From assembly GCA_012845835.1 (NCBI GenBank), contig JABAKD010000006.1, positions 4,173,124-4,237,123 on the forward strand: 64,000 nt of DNA. Direction: 5' to 3'. Source of the DNA: Undaria pinnatifida. Lineage: Eukaryota > Sar > Phaeophyceae > Laminariales > Alariaceae. How positions within the stretch are numbered: position 1 is the stretch's first letter; every line of letters begins with the position of its first letter. The translations under genes were made by a program, and so were the position numbers. Below are positions 22,076 to 33,960 of this stretch, piece by piece. Below the pieces are notes generated by a model, which made no database searches, was not told the origin of the DNA, and was given only the letters and a program-made list of their open reading frames with translations.

Positions 22076-24224
22076 ACACAACATGCCATTGTGACAAATA
22101 TATGATATCAACCATCTAAACGATCTAGATCGTGATCTGTCCGATGTGTGCAAGGGTGTGTTTAGCAGACAAAACATTCTTGTGTTGTTGGTCACACCCG
22201 GGTATGCTAGATACCCGGGTGCAGTCAGAAAATACCAACCAAACTAATAACCCGTTTGGGCACGGTTTCACGTGCTGCCAGGTCACTTGCGCGATTTTCT
22301 GTACTTTTCAATACTTGTAGCTGCTTTTACGTTATCCAAGCTCATAGATAGGAAGAACGCCTGTGCTCCCCCTGTGGGACTCGACACTCGCGGGATTTCG
22401 AGCCAACTACAACCGGAAGGGGAACCTTGTTTCCTACTAAACACGCCCCCGTACTGCTATTCTGCTCCGGACGGCGCCCTGGAGCAGACAATCGTCTCTA
22501 GCCGCGGTGATCGATTCGAGAATTCTCGAGGTAACGACGTCCCTCGTCATGAGACGAGGAAGTTTCCTCATCTAACCCCCGCCATGCCAATGGTCCGCGG
22601 GAGGTTTTGGGTATGACTTCTCCCTTGTATTAGCGCTTGTGCTCCCCTTCCTTTCGAAGGTTTGCCTTGCTATAGTGCCTTTTCTGTGGTTTGTTTGCCT
22701 TAGAGCCTTTTCTGTGCCCCCCCCCTCCCGCCACACTGACTGACGGTACGCGACAGGTTTTTGATGGGTGGTTTGCCTGGTATTTGGGACCATCCATGGA
22801 GGGTTTGTCTGGCTGATGTCCTCTCGTTGGTCTCGATCGTGCCCAACAGCGATGACGGAAACAAAAACACACCGTCTCAGCGCGGTTAAGTTGGGGGGTT
22901 TTCGCGGCAGCTCCTCGAGGCGGGTCTCAAAACGACGTTCAAGTATGTAACACCTTTAAGTTATGGGTGGTCCTGGCTGATCGGATGCCTGCTGCTTGCT
23001 GTGGTTCGCGTCCAGCATCTGGGAGCAAAATTCATGTTGTATTTTTTCGTTCTCTACTTTCCAGCTCTTCGTGTTCCACACTGCCGGTTGAATTCCCCTG
23101 TCTTCCGTTGCGTGATGGGTGAGCTCCGGGATTTACCTCAATACGAACGCCGTGACGACTTCACCCGACGAGGCGGGCTTATACGTTCCTGGTGCACGTA
23201 GTAGAATGTGGTTGGTCCTTCTGCTGAGATTCATTTGGGAGACCTCCAATCAATACGCATGTTTCTTTTGGGAAGTATGCGAATGTGGTCGTAGCATACT
23301 CGGAATTTGATAGAAAAAATATACGGATCGGACGGGAATGACGATCGCCGGTAAACCCATCAGCTTGGTGAAGGATGACGGCTCCATTCATCGGACAGAT
23401 CACGATATTATAGATAATAATCTAGATCCTCTACCTGTCGTATAAGGTGCCGTACAGGATTTGTGTAGTACATATCCAACCCAGAAAACACGCGCTATGT
23501 CATTTCGATCACGCGGCTCCCACCCGGCGATACGATCTACAGGCCATGAAGCTCACATTGACCAGGGATCTGTCTTCTTCCCTGCTGGACATACCTGGTA
23601 AACTATTTAATAAATAGATGGAATGCCCGATGCGTGGAAGGTTCTAAGCCGGAGCAGGCCGGCCGAAACTTGACGTTAGATCAGGGTGGTAGCGGGAGGC
23701 GTTTGGCAGAACAGGTAATACAAACGCATTTCGAAAACATCTTGGAGTTCGCACTTATTCTTGAAGCAAATGCAATTTTTGAAGGGCTCGCTCGCACCGC
23801 TTGTACTGGTATGTATCTCGATTTCACCGTTAACCGGCTCGACGGAGTGCCTCGGTAAGCCCGAAAAGGTAAACAGTTTCCCAACCTATTGGCTCGAGCG
23901 TGGGTACGAGCTTATACCAGATCGTCCAAAAATATATTTTAGGAATCGAGTGCGGTCTCTATTATTATTCTGTGGTACGATTATTGTTCACGACGACCCT
24001 CACGGCGAAGAAAATTCTCCAACAAAGTTGGACTATCGTATGCCTCTCAGTGTCTGATAATTTACACGTCCATATCTCGAGCTCATGGCCACATTTGAGA
24101 GCCCCCCCTTCGACCATCTCGCCTACGGCGGCCTCCCTGTACCTCCGAGAAATTATTATACATCGAAATGGCGAGCGCTAAGATGGGGGTAGCACTTCTT
24201 ATAAAAACTAGTATTTCTGCTTGA

Positions 24225-24493
24225 GAGTCATCCCACGGTAGGGGTTGCACTATTTGCGCCAAAAAAAGGTATACCCTTTGTCTGATTGAGCGCATGTGGG
24301 GAGCTACCGGTTAGTCATCAATCCAGTAATTTCACGAGTACATTTTGATTTAGGACTAAGGTATATTAGTAGAAGCTTGATGGGTTGTGCGAACGCGAAT
24401 GCCGTCGAAGTCATGTAGTATCGGGTGGGATATTGAGCTCCTCATGTGAGGAACTCAGAGACTCATGCTGCACCCCCTACCGTGGGATGGCTC
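24225..24493 (+). mobile_element. Family B MITE, copy 2 with clean TIRs
   Basis: The left end GAGTCATCCCACGGTAGGGG pairs with the right end CCCCCTACCGTGGGATGGCTC. The 269-bp element has no coding capacity. It shares its inner GCCAAAAAAAGGTATACC with copy 1 at 17205. A partial third copy starts near 45361. Confidence 0.7.
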
Positions 24494-27349
24494 TTGCCGG
24501 GGCACCTAAACTGGATAAGTGAATAGTATGGTTGGAACCACAGCTAGCTGTGCTTTACATTAGACTGTGCGCGAAGGGGTAGAGGCCGCGCACTGGTTCC
24601 TAAGAGTTGTTTTTTTATTCGATTAGGTAATGCTCGCACCCCGGCACTCGAGCCGATTAGCGGCGAGGTTTCATGGCCGTGGGTACCGAACGAACGGGAG
24701 ACTATATTGCATTGGTTCATGTGTATTTCGTACGCGCTCGTATGTACGAGCGCCCTAGCGTAGGCCAGGCGTTCTTGTTGATAGTCCCTCGTGCGATGCA
24801 GAATTACACCAGCCTATTCGTTTTTCATGTTTTCAAAGACAAGTTTCACACGCTGCGGCCTGACCGTTGTGCTTCTTTCTTACGCCCTCGTCCCGCTCGC
24901 TGACAATCCCGCGTGGCCTCGCTGGCTCCGTGGGTTATTGATGGAATCAAATCCCACGAAACCAGCTGGAACCGGAGTATAATCTGCACGCATGATGCTG
25001 TGCTGTTTCCGCATGTGCTTGCTACCATGATATAATGCGTTACCCAGCATTGAACAGACGGCTGTACCATTACTGCTATAATGATTCTCCAGTACTACCC
25101 CTCAATGCGCTAACACACACCTTGATCCAGCTGAGGGTCAAGAAGTTCGTTCCAGCTGGAGGAGTGCCGATGAGGGTATTAGGTATTATATATACACCAT
25201 AACCACTGAGCTATGCAGTCCGCGTTGATCACCATGAGCTATGCAGTTCGCGTTGACTACTGTATATCTCAGTGTTTAAGTGATACCGAAGGGAGACACA
25301 TGTGGTTCTGTGGTGCTCGTGATCTCTATCGTACCCCCTTGGACATGATCTCGTGCGTAGATTACGTCTCGCCATCACATGAAAGGGTACGCTGTACGAC
25401 GAGGGGTTCGTCTCATCAGCTCTAAATGGTAGAGCTCGGGCCGAGAGTAGGGCCTGTGGTCACATCCGGGATACATCCCCGGAGTTTCCCGTGATTTTGA
25501 TTTGCATCTTGATGATGTTAAAACGGATACTGCTGTGGGAAATGACTCCTGACGACCACAAGCTGATGCAATGCTATCGTGTGGGGGGAGTACGACCGTG
25601 TGTAGGCTGTGTGGTTGAGGGCACAGGGAAATGCCAAAGGATGCACTACTTGACGTTTGTCTCAATCGCCCATCACAGCTGTGACACGGGACTTGTCTCA
25701 TCAGTCTGTAGTTAAGCTCGAGGTGCGAGTAGGGCCGATACGATGCTATCGTGTGTGCGATGCTATTATTGTTTGGGGGTGTGCGACGGTGTTTGAGCTA
25801 CGTTGGCGCGGGCGCAACGTCCAGTCAGCAGTCAGGGTATATATACGTCCCGCCACCACCAACTTTTTTTTTGTCCCATTCACTCTGTCCTCTACTACCA
25901 TGATATGTACGGTACCAAAACTTACTATTCATTGAAAGTAGACTGGAAACCTGCCTCATGTGGTAAAAAAATGGGGGGTATGCAAATCGTTTGGGAGTTT
26001 AGCACGAAAAAAATGGGTTCAGAATTCTATAACAAGCAGTTTTCTTTACCGGAGAAGAACCAACGTTTGAACTCTTGGACTAGAAACATAGCCTGGAGGC
26101 ACACATCCAGTTCAGTTATGAAGGCGATGATCTGCGAGAGGAGCCCGCCGCGACAAGTAGAGCCAGCGCTACATGTCCAACGTGTGATGATAGCAGGCGC
26201 CATTTAATTGATCTTGCTACATACCATGGCACCGAAAAATTTATACGTTGAATAAATTGTGATCGCGGGGCGTTCAGCGCCGTGACAGTTGCCGACAATG
26301 AATATTTTTATGGAAAAAGGGCGCATCGCGGAAGAGAGGGCCCCTAAAACTATGCATCTCCGTTCGTGTTCAGAAAGAATATGGTCTTACTGCCTTCGTA
26401 AAATCTCTCTGTTGACCCTGCTGCCTTTTAAAGGCTCGCACTAAGGGGAGTGGCCGACCTGTCATCTTTATGACGACATACCAGGTACACAACTGCTGCT
26501 GTAGCACGCGCGATCGAAACATCACAGACGCATGCTACGAGATACTGTCTATGCAGTAGAGGTATCACGTTTTGGCTAAAGTGTTTTGTAAATGACGACA
26601 AGGCTACGGTAGGGGGTGCCCCCTTTTCTCATTGCCGGCCACGGGCCACTCGCGCGGGTGCTCTGTATCTGACCGACACAAAACATTTTTTGGCGATTTG
26701 ATTGGTGCAGTGTAGCTACCCATTCCATGGCGGAATCATATCGAGGTATTAAAACAGTCCGAAACGTTAAGACCGCAGAAGGAACACGACGATTTACGCC
26801 AAGCCACTTTCATTGTTGGTTTCCAAAAGTGACTCCCCTACTGTAGCCTTGGTCTGACGGGGCTGCTTATTAACGCCTTTACAGCTGGAAACCCGTTTTG
26901 GAAACAAAATTTACTTGGAGTTAGTATAGGGAGAGGTTTTGGGGCTCTCAAGGGATTGACCCGAACTGGTCGGAATGCCATATTTTTGTTTGGCAACATG
27001 CTTATTGTTTTTCGCCAAGGTCATGGGTTTGATCAGCGGGGTGCGATTTCAGTTTTTCTCAAAATAAGTTTTTGCCTCAGAAGGCAAATAGAGCTCCCTC
27101 CTCAATAGGTTAGGAGCCTCAGAAAAAAAATGGTGCACAAACCTCTACCGTGGCATGTGTCTACGGGCAGCTTGCAAAATATGAGCTTCGACGAAATCCT
27201 CGGTATCACAGCAGAGGTGTCTTGTTACAGTTTTAACACCCTTTTTAAGTTAGAAGAAACAATGTATCGAATTCCCCGTGAGTGAGTGGCACAAATTAAG
27301 TGGAAACCGAAATCAATTCTCCTGCATAAGCATTCGCTTACTTGCTCTC

Positions 27350-28310
27350 CGAATATGTCCACAGCTCGAATATCGAACCCTCCAAACATCTCCCGACCAT
27401 CGATCCCTCGAAGTATCTGTCATGACAATCGATCCATTCCGAATCTCTCCTGGAATCCGGCCCCTCCAAACATCTCCTGGCTTCCGATCTCCTCCAAATA
27501 TCTCCTATCTATCTCGGCTTGAAACCAAATCTCGACTGCAACTCGGTCCTTCTGAATCTCTCCCGACATTCGAATCTCCTCCGAATCCCTTCTGACGTTC
27601 GACCACTCCGAATATTTCCTGAATTTCGACTTTAATATCTATCTCCCGACATTTGACCCATCAAAACATCTACTATTTTATGCATTCGATCACACAAAAC
27701 GACTCCTGATATTCGATCCCCTCCGAATCTCTCCTTAAATTTGATCTCTGCTGAGATTCGATTCCCTCCAAAATCTCTCTTGAAATTCGATCCCTCGAAA
27801 TATTTCCTGCTAGAAACTCTCGACTACACAAAATGGCGCCTGACATTCGGTCCTCTCCCAATCTCTGGTGACATTCAATCCTCTCCAAATCTCTTCTGAC
27901 ACTTGATCCCCCGCGTATCAGTCGTCAAACTCGATCCTTCCGAACCTCTCTCCTGCCATCCGAACCCTTGCAAAAGTCTTCTGGCATTCATGCCCCCTCC
28001 CAATTAAATATCTAGTATGTCCTAAAATCCAATCCCTTCACTCCCAAATCTCGCCCTCACACCCGATCTCCTCCAAAAATCTCTTCTAGCGCATTCGATC
28101 CTCTTCAAGTATTTCCTAACTTCGAGCATCCGATCTCTCCCGACATGCGATCCGCCCTCCACGTCTATTCTGACATTCGGTCCCCTCGAATCCTCTCCTA
28201 AAAATCGATCTCTCGAAAACGTCTCCCCTGAAGTTCGCTCCTTCCATTTTTTCTCCTGATGGTGATTTTCGATCCCTCCAAAGCTCTTCTCAAACTGCAT
28301 TCCTATCTCC
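27350..28310 (+). repeat. Decayed minisatellite, about 28-bp unit
   Basis: Dozens of degenerate units of the type CATTCGATCCCCTCCGAAT plus CTCTCCTGA, with much drift between neighbours. Short ORFs in it are artefacts. It covers nearly 1 kb and looks old. Confidence 0.75.
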
Positions 28311-28423
28311 CGCAATACCACCATATTTACGGTTATCTACCATGCACAAAACGCAACACGTACTGGTACACCTCAATATACTTATGTATATAGTTTACGC
28401 ACGGTAGGTGTTATATCACACAG

Positions 28424-28480
28424 CTTCGCAAAGATGGGTATCGACCCTACAATATCGGACTCATCACAGCTGACGTTTTT
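28424..28480 (+). repeat. Family D end, followed by a repeat shared with 4.68 kb
   Basis: CGCAAAGATGGGTATCGACC is a family D start. Just after it, 28500-28665 repeats parts of 4678-4800: GGGCTCCGCGTGGG, GGGCAGGGCAGCACTTCGAC and GCAAAGTAATGCCAAGAG. Confidence 0.45.
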
Positions 28481-28746
28481 ATAATACATTTTAGTTTATG
28501 CACGGGCTCCGCGTGGGTGCCGGCATTAGCCGGTACCCATGCTCCGGGAAGGGCAGGGCAGCACTTCGACTTGTTCGATTCAATACTCGATAGAGAGTAA
28601 AAATCGTTACCACACAACACATAGTCTACGCGTGTAGAATGCAAAGTAATGCCAAGAGATCGATATAGACTAATAGTGGACTACTTCTTTTGACGAGCTT
28701 CATCATATTGCGATCGGGGGAATCCGAGCGCACGCAGATTGACCCT

Positions 28747-29058
28747 CTAGTCTGGCCACGAAGAGACGTTTCGAATGCGTTTCTTGATGTTTTGACTCAA
28801 CCAAGCATCCAGGGCCAGCAAGGGGATTGCGATGTTTGCTGCATGTTCTTTACGTAGCCACCGAGAGGCACGCACTGAGCCAGCTTCTGCTACACCATGC
28901 ATGATAGTATCTAGATCCGAGGCTGGCAGACCGACTGTCTGTGAATGTATAGTCTGATCGTGGAGAGATTTGCTGACGGTATTCTAGGCGTGAAACACGG
29001 TGTCGCTGCCTTCGTCGTTCAGTTCCTGGAATGCTATTATGATGCTGCTACTTGTTGC
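28747..29058 (-). pseudogene. Coding remnant with one in-frame stop, family unknown
   Basis: On the minus strand a frame runs for about 100 codons with a single TAG (28984-28986). Before the stop it reads IIIAFQELNDEGSDTVFHA. After it come DQTIHSQTVGLPASDLDTI, then RASRWLRKEHAANIAIPLL, and the final residues are RNVSSWPD before TAG at 28747-28749. Composition and helix pattern are protein-like, unlike the repeats nearby. The internal stop may be a mutated Gln codon, or an intron boundary (a CCTAG acceptor is possible). I cannot name the family; a transposon protein is a fair guess. Confidence 0.4.
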
Positions 29059-29284
29059 TCATCTGGTCAGATAGAGTATTCGTAGTACGTGATAGCACTC
29101 AACTAATTTGGCAGTTGATAATTTCAGGCTCGAGTTTTGGACGAAAATACAAACATGGACCTGGTATGGCCTTGTTGTCTGATTGCTGGTCGCTCATTAG
29201 CCGGGAATCGTACATAAAGTAATCGTAATCTGGGGACCATAGGATCCCATCCCAGGATCATAATCTATCCACACATATAGACAA

Positions 29285-29800
29285 ATCCGGCAACCCGGGA
29301 ACGAACACGGATATCACCAGGGTTGTTACCTCCCCGCACATGGTGAAAATCCCTTACCCCACCGCCAGGCCGATCTCTGATTGGCTAAGGGTCGTATAGT
29401 ATAGAGCCAGCTCCACCCGGGGACGATAGGTTCCCATCCCCGGTCCATATTTCACTCCATATCTCTATAAGTTAGACAAACCGGGGAAGAAAACCGAGTT
29501 CTCTCGGATCGTCACCGCCCCTGACGGTGTGGAAACCCGAATTACGTTGGCTAAAATCGCTGATTGGTTCGAGCTCCACAGCGCCGCCGCGCCCTAGGAG
29601 GATGATAGGGGCTCACCAACCAATGGGGGGCAGATCTGTCGCACACGGGGGAGATAGGGCCCCATTCGCGGTTCAGAAATCCTCCGAATTTCTACAGCTC
29701 CAAAAACGCGGGAACTATAGCGATGATCTCCTGGGTCGATACCTCCCCGCACAGCGTGTCAACCCCGACCCCATTGGCTTATTCGTGATCGGCTGGTAGG
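29285..29800 (+). repeat. Degenerate array related to the 3.7-4.8 kb satellite
   Basis: CCGGGAACGAACAC, CCCGCACATGGTGAAAATCC, CTGATTGGCTAAGG, CACCCGGGGACGATAGG and GACGGTGTGGAAACCCG recur in about three diverged units. Confidence 0.55.
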
Positions 29801-29908
29801 CTTTGACCCAATATTACCTCACAGTTATTTCGACCGACTCGGTTTTCTCGCACATTCCTCGCACACGTCAAACATTCGCAATGCGAGCACAATTCGACCA
29901 GTTATTAT

Positions 29909-30351
29909 TTGCATGATAGGTCGCACAAAATAGCGATTTTGAGATTATATCAGGTTGCCGTGCCGAGCAAGCACGCTCAGAATGAGAACGAGAAAACACT
30001 TCTCGACAACAACAGCACCCAACGCAATATAAACGGGCGGATTAGAGTGATTTGTATCCAGGATTTAGGGGGCCCCGGTTACAAGCACAATTTCAAACAA
30101 AAATGGGGTGTTGAAGCAAAACGACATCATAATAAGTGGAGCAATTACTGGCAAAACTCGAGCACAATAACCGTGGAAAAAAGCCTGAAATGAGGCCTCA
30201 AGAGTGCGTATTTGACTCGCATAATGGTCGAATAACCATGGAATACTTGCCCGCACATAATCACCTCCTTGTCGCTTATGCAACACCGAAACTGTTTGCT
30301 GAAAATCTCGACTTCATTCGCTCATGGTTAAAACCTAACCAAGCTCGCTAA
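29909..30351 (+). other. Weak overlapping ORFs between two short direct repeats
   Basis: Two overlapping frames (29909-30193 and 30136-30351) give products ending in KSLK and in LDFIRSWLKPNQAR. About 60 bp of similar sequence flanks the pair (29845-29905 and 30355-30425; CGGGTTTTCT and ATTCGCNATGCGA in both). This could be an insertion or a gene remnant. No domain is recognised and I do not claim a gene. Confidence 0.25.
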
Positions 30352-31159
30352 TATTTTCGCGGGTTTTCTTGCATACCACTCGCGTAGGGCAAAGATTCGC
30401 CATGCGACCGCAATTGTTACAAAACGCTCGACCTAAAGATGAATCTATACAGTGGCGCCACAGCAACAACAACAAAGCACGCCGTCCGCACCGCTTATAC
30501 TTCTCCCAAGAGACTTCTCGGGGAAAAGAACCCGCCGATGCGATGCCGGGACGAATGCATGCCACTGGTTTCTTCTGTGGATACCGTCTACCAACTACGT
30601 ACGACCTTCGCGTGACGCAGCTGAATAACATGAACTTTTCCCCCCTAGTTCTTCGTGTCAAAAATGTATCTCCTGTTTTTACGCGCCCTCCCCATACCAT
30701 AAGTCCGACAAAAAGTGTGTGTGTAGTCCAATATAGCATCATCAGTGTGTGCTCTTACTCGAACCTATACCAATTACTTGCTCGAGTACAAACTATGTCG
30801 ATGTGCCCGAACTAGTACAATATACCACCCTCGAGGCCGGGGACGCAGCCACTCGTAATGTTGATGTGTGGCCTTTTCAGACGTAGTAATCGTAATCACT
30901 GCCTCCTCAATTTAGTCATGCCTGCGCTTGCCTCATCTATCCGTGTGCGTACGTGTCACCGAAATACAATAAACAGGTGCACTATGATACCTACCGTGGT
31001 ACCATGGGGAACTTTTTTCAAGTAAGTATTCTTTGTTTTGGGACAAAATATGACGCCAATTTGGAACTAAAGTCTTGCCAAGTGTTATTTATCAACCTCT
31101 TCATGCATCAAGATCCGAAGAATATCTGGAGAGTACCGTTCAAAATACACTTTTTTTTT

Positions 31160-31350
31160 CGCACTTCTCGTTCGTCTCGCTCAGCGTCTATCCGCGTTCA
31201 CGTCTAGGTGCAGAACGGATAAGGCAGGGCGACGAGCATTGGAGCCGCCCGCCGAAGATTGCGCTCGAACGAAGCGATTTGACCTAGAATTTCCAGTTCA
31301 TCCCATACTGAGACTGAGACGGAAAAAAGTCCTGGCCAAATCCCTGTCCC
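31160..31350 (+). repeat. Dispersed repeat, pair with 8255-8445
   Basis: Carries the same ordered blocks as the copy in intron 1 of gene 1, with moderate divergence. Confidence 0.6.
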
Positions 31351-31986
31351 CTCAAAAAAAAGAAACACTATATATATTATACGAGTACCAGGTACCCCGT
31401 ATACCGCCACACCAACCCTTCTTATGGTCGTTCTTGACTAAAACAACGCTCCTATTTAGTTTTGCCACCCGATAATGTACAGATGCACAAGACAATGTAT
31501 GCTTCACTGCACTGTAGCGTCATTTCCATTGGCATGCTTTTGCCAAGGCATTCAAGACAGTGCAATTTTCTTTTTCAGTACTGAAGTGCAGTGTAACTGA
31601 TGCACGTGTCCATTTTCTCTAGTACAGCACGTATTTAAACCTACCGACTACGAGCTTTTATTGACTACGCAAAAGTACATACTTCGAAGTATATCTCTCA
31701 TGTATAACTGTGCTATTAATAGTAAAATATGCACGTGTAAAAAAATTCCTCGCACAACGCGACCAATCGCAACTGCAACCACCCATGGACAAGAAGAACA
31801 ATAACTAAAACAAATCGCAACGCTCCCCCAGAGAGAGTGCGCTTGTCCTTATCAACGACGTGCCACTCACCTGATTGCGAATAACCCCCCCCGCCCCCCC
31901 CCCCCCCCCCACGCACGGCTGTCATCCGATACGCAAGAAAGTACGCCCAAGGTGCCTAAGTCTGCTCAAAAGCGGTTCCTAGTAGG

Positions 31987-32265
31987 ATGCAGCGCACCCT
32001 TCATGCGGCCCGCCGAACATCTTACGGTGCTTTGCGCTTGGTGCAGGCAACGTCGACCTGGTCAGTCCAAAACCGACGTGTTTCGTCCCGGCATCCTGGG
32101 GATGCGAGGGTCTATGGTCATATGACAATGGGCATGCATGATATGAGCCCCCCCCCCCGCCCCGAGTGGAGGTCACTATCACCGGTCATGAACGACTCTC
32201 CCCCCCCCCCCTCTAATTCAGCTCGTTCTTGCGGTGTCACTGAAGGTACCGCTGCGAGTATGTGA
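31987..32265 (+). CDS. Possible first exon with an organelle-type presequence (weak)
   Basis: The frame begins MQRTLHAARRTSYGALRLVQ and continues TSTWSVQNRRVSSR. It has no acidic residue over the first 38 positions and is rich in Arg, Ser, Thr and Ala, as a mitochondrial presequence would be. The later part runs into C-tracts and Pro/Ser-rich sequence, and no downstream exon could be joined. It may be chance. Confidence 0.2.
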   Translation: MQRTLHAARRTSYGALRLVQATSTWSVQNRRVSSRHPGDARVYGHMTMGMHDMSPPPRPEWRSLSPVMNDSPPPPSNSARSCGVTEGTAASM

Positions 32266-33279
32266 ACCTTAGGTGTCTACCGTGTATATGCGCCACTTGG
32301 CCTGCCATATCAGATGATAAGTACCTCCACCTACTGAACTGTGAATATTTGAACTGATTCAAGAGATCGTTAACATGCATATCGAACTCCCGCCGACTAT
32401 TATACATACTACAGCGACCACCCTTTACCATATGGCCAGACACGTACACCGCACACAGCACACAGACAGCTTTCGAGAGATGAACACCGCGTGCTTGGTG
32501 ACAGCGACGAAGCCTTGCGAAACGACAAGGATAGCACCGAGCGAGGGACCATTCGAACTGCAGAAGGCCCCGACCCCAGTTGTGGACAGCAATCACACCG
32601 CTTCCACAAGATGCAGCGTAGCGAACGGCGCCGCACGGCACAGCACAACACAACTTGGTTGGTCGGATTCGTTAGAGCTGTGCAGGCTCCGGACCAGAGA
32701 CGGGACAGCTTAAACATCACTAGCTTCCACGCGTAGTTCTTAACAGCTACTATAGCTCTCACAGCCACATCTAGCTCGCACAGGTATCATAGCTCCCACA
32801 GCTACTGCTGTAGCTCCCACAGCTATCGCAGCTCCCCCCGCCAACAACTCTCACAGCGATAACTAGAAAAGTGAGAACGGGCTTTCAAACATCGAGTACA
32901 AAAACAGGACAGCCTCTGTAAGTTAGAACTCCCCACTCTATTATCACCAGAAGCTGTCACGAATATATTGCCAAAAGCACGAGAAAAAAACAACAAAAAC
33001 GCTGAGGACCAAGAACTCGGCAGGGCTACCACTACTATTACATACAGCAGTAGCTCTGACGGCTAGCAGCTCTTACGTGGACACGCCTCCAACAACCACG
33101 AAGATAACTCTCGAGTTTGATAACGACAAATGGCTAGACAACTACTACCGTGGCTCCCACCGCTAGAAGCCTCCACAAAATATATCTTCCGTCAGCGAGA
33201 GGCTCACTAGCTACAGCATAAGAGATGGCAAAGACACGATGTAGCTAGCTCCCCCCACTATGCATGATAACGTTTATAG

Positions 33280-33960
33280 CCCCCCCCCCTCTCCCCTCCT
33301 CTCGGGGGAGGAGGCGGGTGTGGGGGAGCGGCGGGAGAGGGTTTCGCATGGATGTGCCCCTCCGCAGCAGAGCGATCTGGGGGGGGGGGGGGGGGGGGGG
33401 TTCCTACGGATATATCCTCTCACAAGAAGGGGGGGGGGGGGGGGGTCGCATAGATGCATTCCCCCCCGGGACGAAGAAGAGGCGGGAGCGGTGGGGGGGG
33501 GGGGGGAGGAAAAGGTTTCGCATGGGGCTCTGCCTCTGCAGGAGGAAGAGGCGGGAGCGACCGGGGATTGTGGAGAGGGGAGATTGAGTTTCGCATGGAT
33601 CTATCCCTCCTCGAATGAGGAGGAGGTGGAGGAAGCGGGACCGGTGTTGGGGAGGGTGGGGGTGGGGGGCAGGACAGGGAAATGGCCTAGCTCCTCTCCA
33701 GCGTCGGCGGATTGTCACCAGAAAACCGGGTACCCTCGCCTGGGAGAGATATTGTTGATCGCTATACCGACGAGGAGGTGCACCGCCAGTCCTATAATCA
33801 CGGACAAGATCAGAGTCAGCATCTGATAAGGAGGGGGAGGGATGGGAAAAGGGGGGGGGGGGGGGTCGTTAAGGGCTCAAGGTAGAGTCTTTTGGGGGGT
33901 TAGGGCTGGGAGGGGAGGAGAGGGGAGGGGGGGGGGAGAGGGGTCGTGAAAACGACCTGT
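33280..33960 (+). repeat. G-tract-rich block around the last exon of gene 2
   Basis: Runs of 10-22 G occur at 33379-33400, 33429-33445, 33496-33507 and 33852-33865, broken by GGAGGAAG-type purine repeats. On the coding (minus) strand these are C/T-rich and supply the polypyrimidine tract before exon 8. Confidence 0.7.
33715..33822 (-). CDS. Gene 2 exon 8: last helix and stop
   Basis: A long C/T tract and TTATCAG precede 35 codons and TGA (33717-33715). The exon encodes one helix (MLTLILSVIIGLAVHLLVGI) and the family-typical ending INNISPRRGYPVFW. Length from HPPAGA to the INN motif is about 39 residues, as in single-domain HPP proteins, so no exon appears to be missing. Confidence 0.85.
   Translation of the reverse strand: MLTLILSVIIGLAVHLLVGIAINNISPRRGYPVFW

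Larger units (their letters stand above)
18927..33714. other. Intergenic region, no convincing gene
   Basis: Between the stop of gene 1 and the stop of gene 2 I find repeats, elements and weak ORFs, listed separately where they can be supported. A G/A-rich tract covers 19130-19250. The stretch 19800-20250 is rich in GCA/AGC triplets without motifs. 22350-24060 and 24660-26300 contain short ORFs with no recognisable family. 30350-31150 and 32280-33260 hold nothing I recognise. Confidence 0.5.

Noticed and set aside
29845..30425. LTR-flanked retroelement
   Set aside because: The flanking direct repeats are only about 60 bp and imperfect, with no primer-binding site, polypurine tract or Gag/Pol motif between them.
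33260..33826. 188-codon plus ORF with Glu/Gly-rich repeats
   Set aside because: It is the complement of gene 2 exon 8 plus G-tract repeats.
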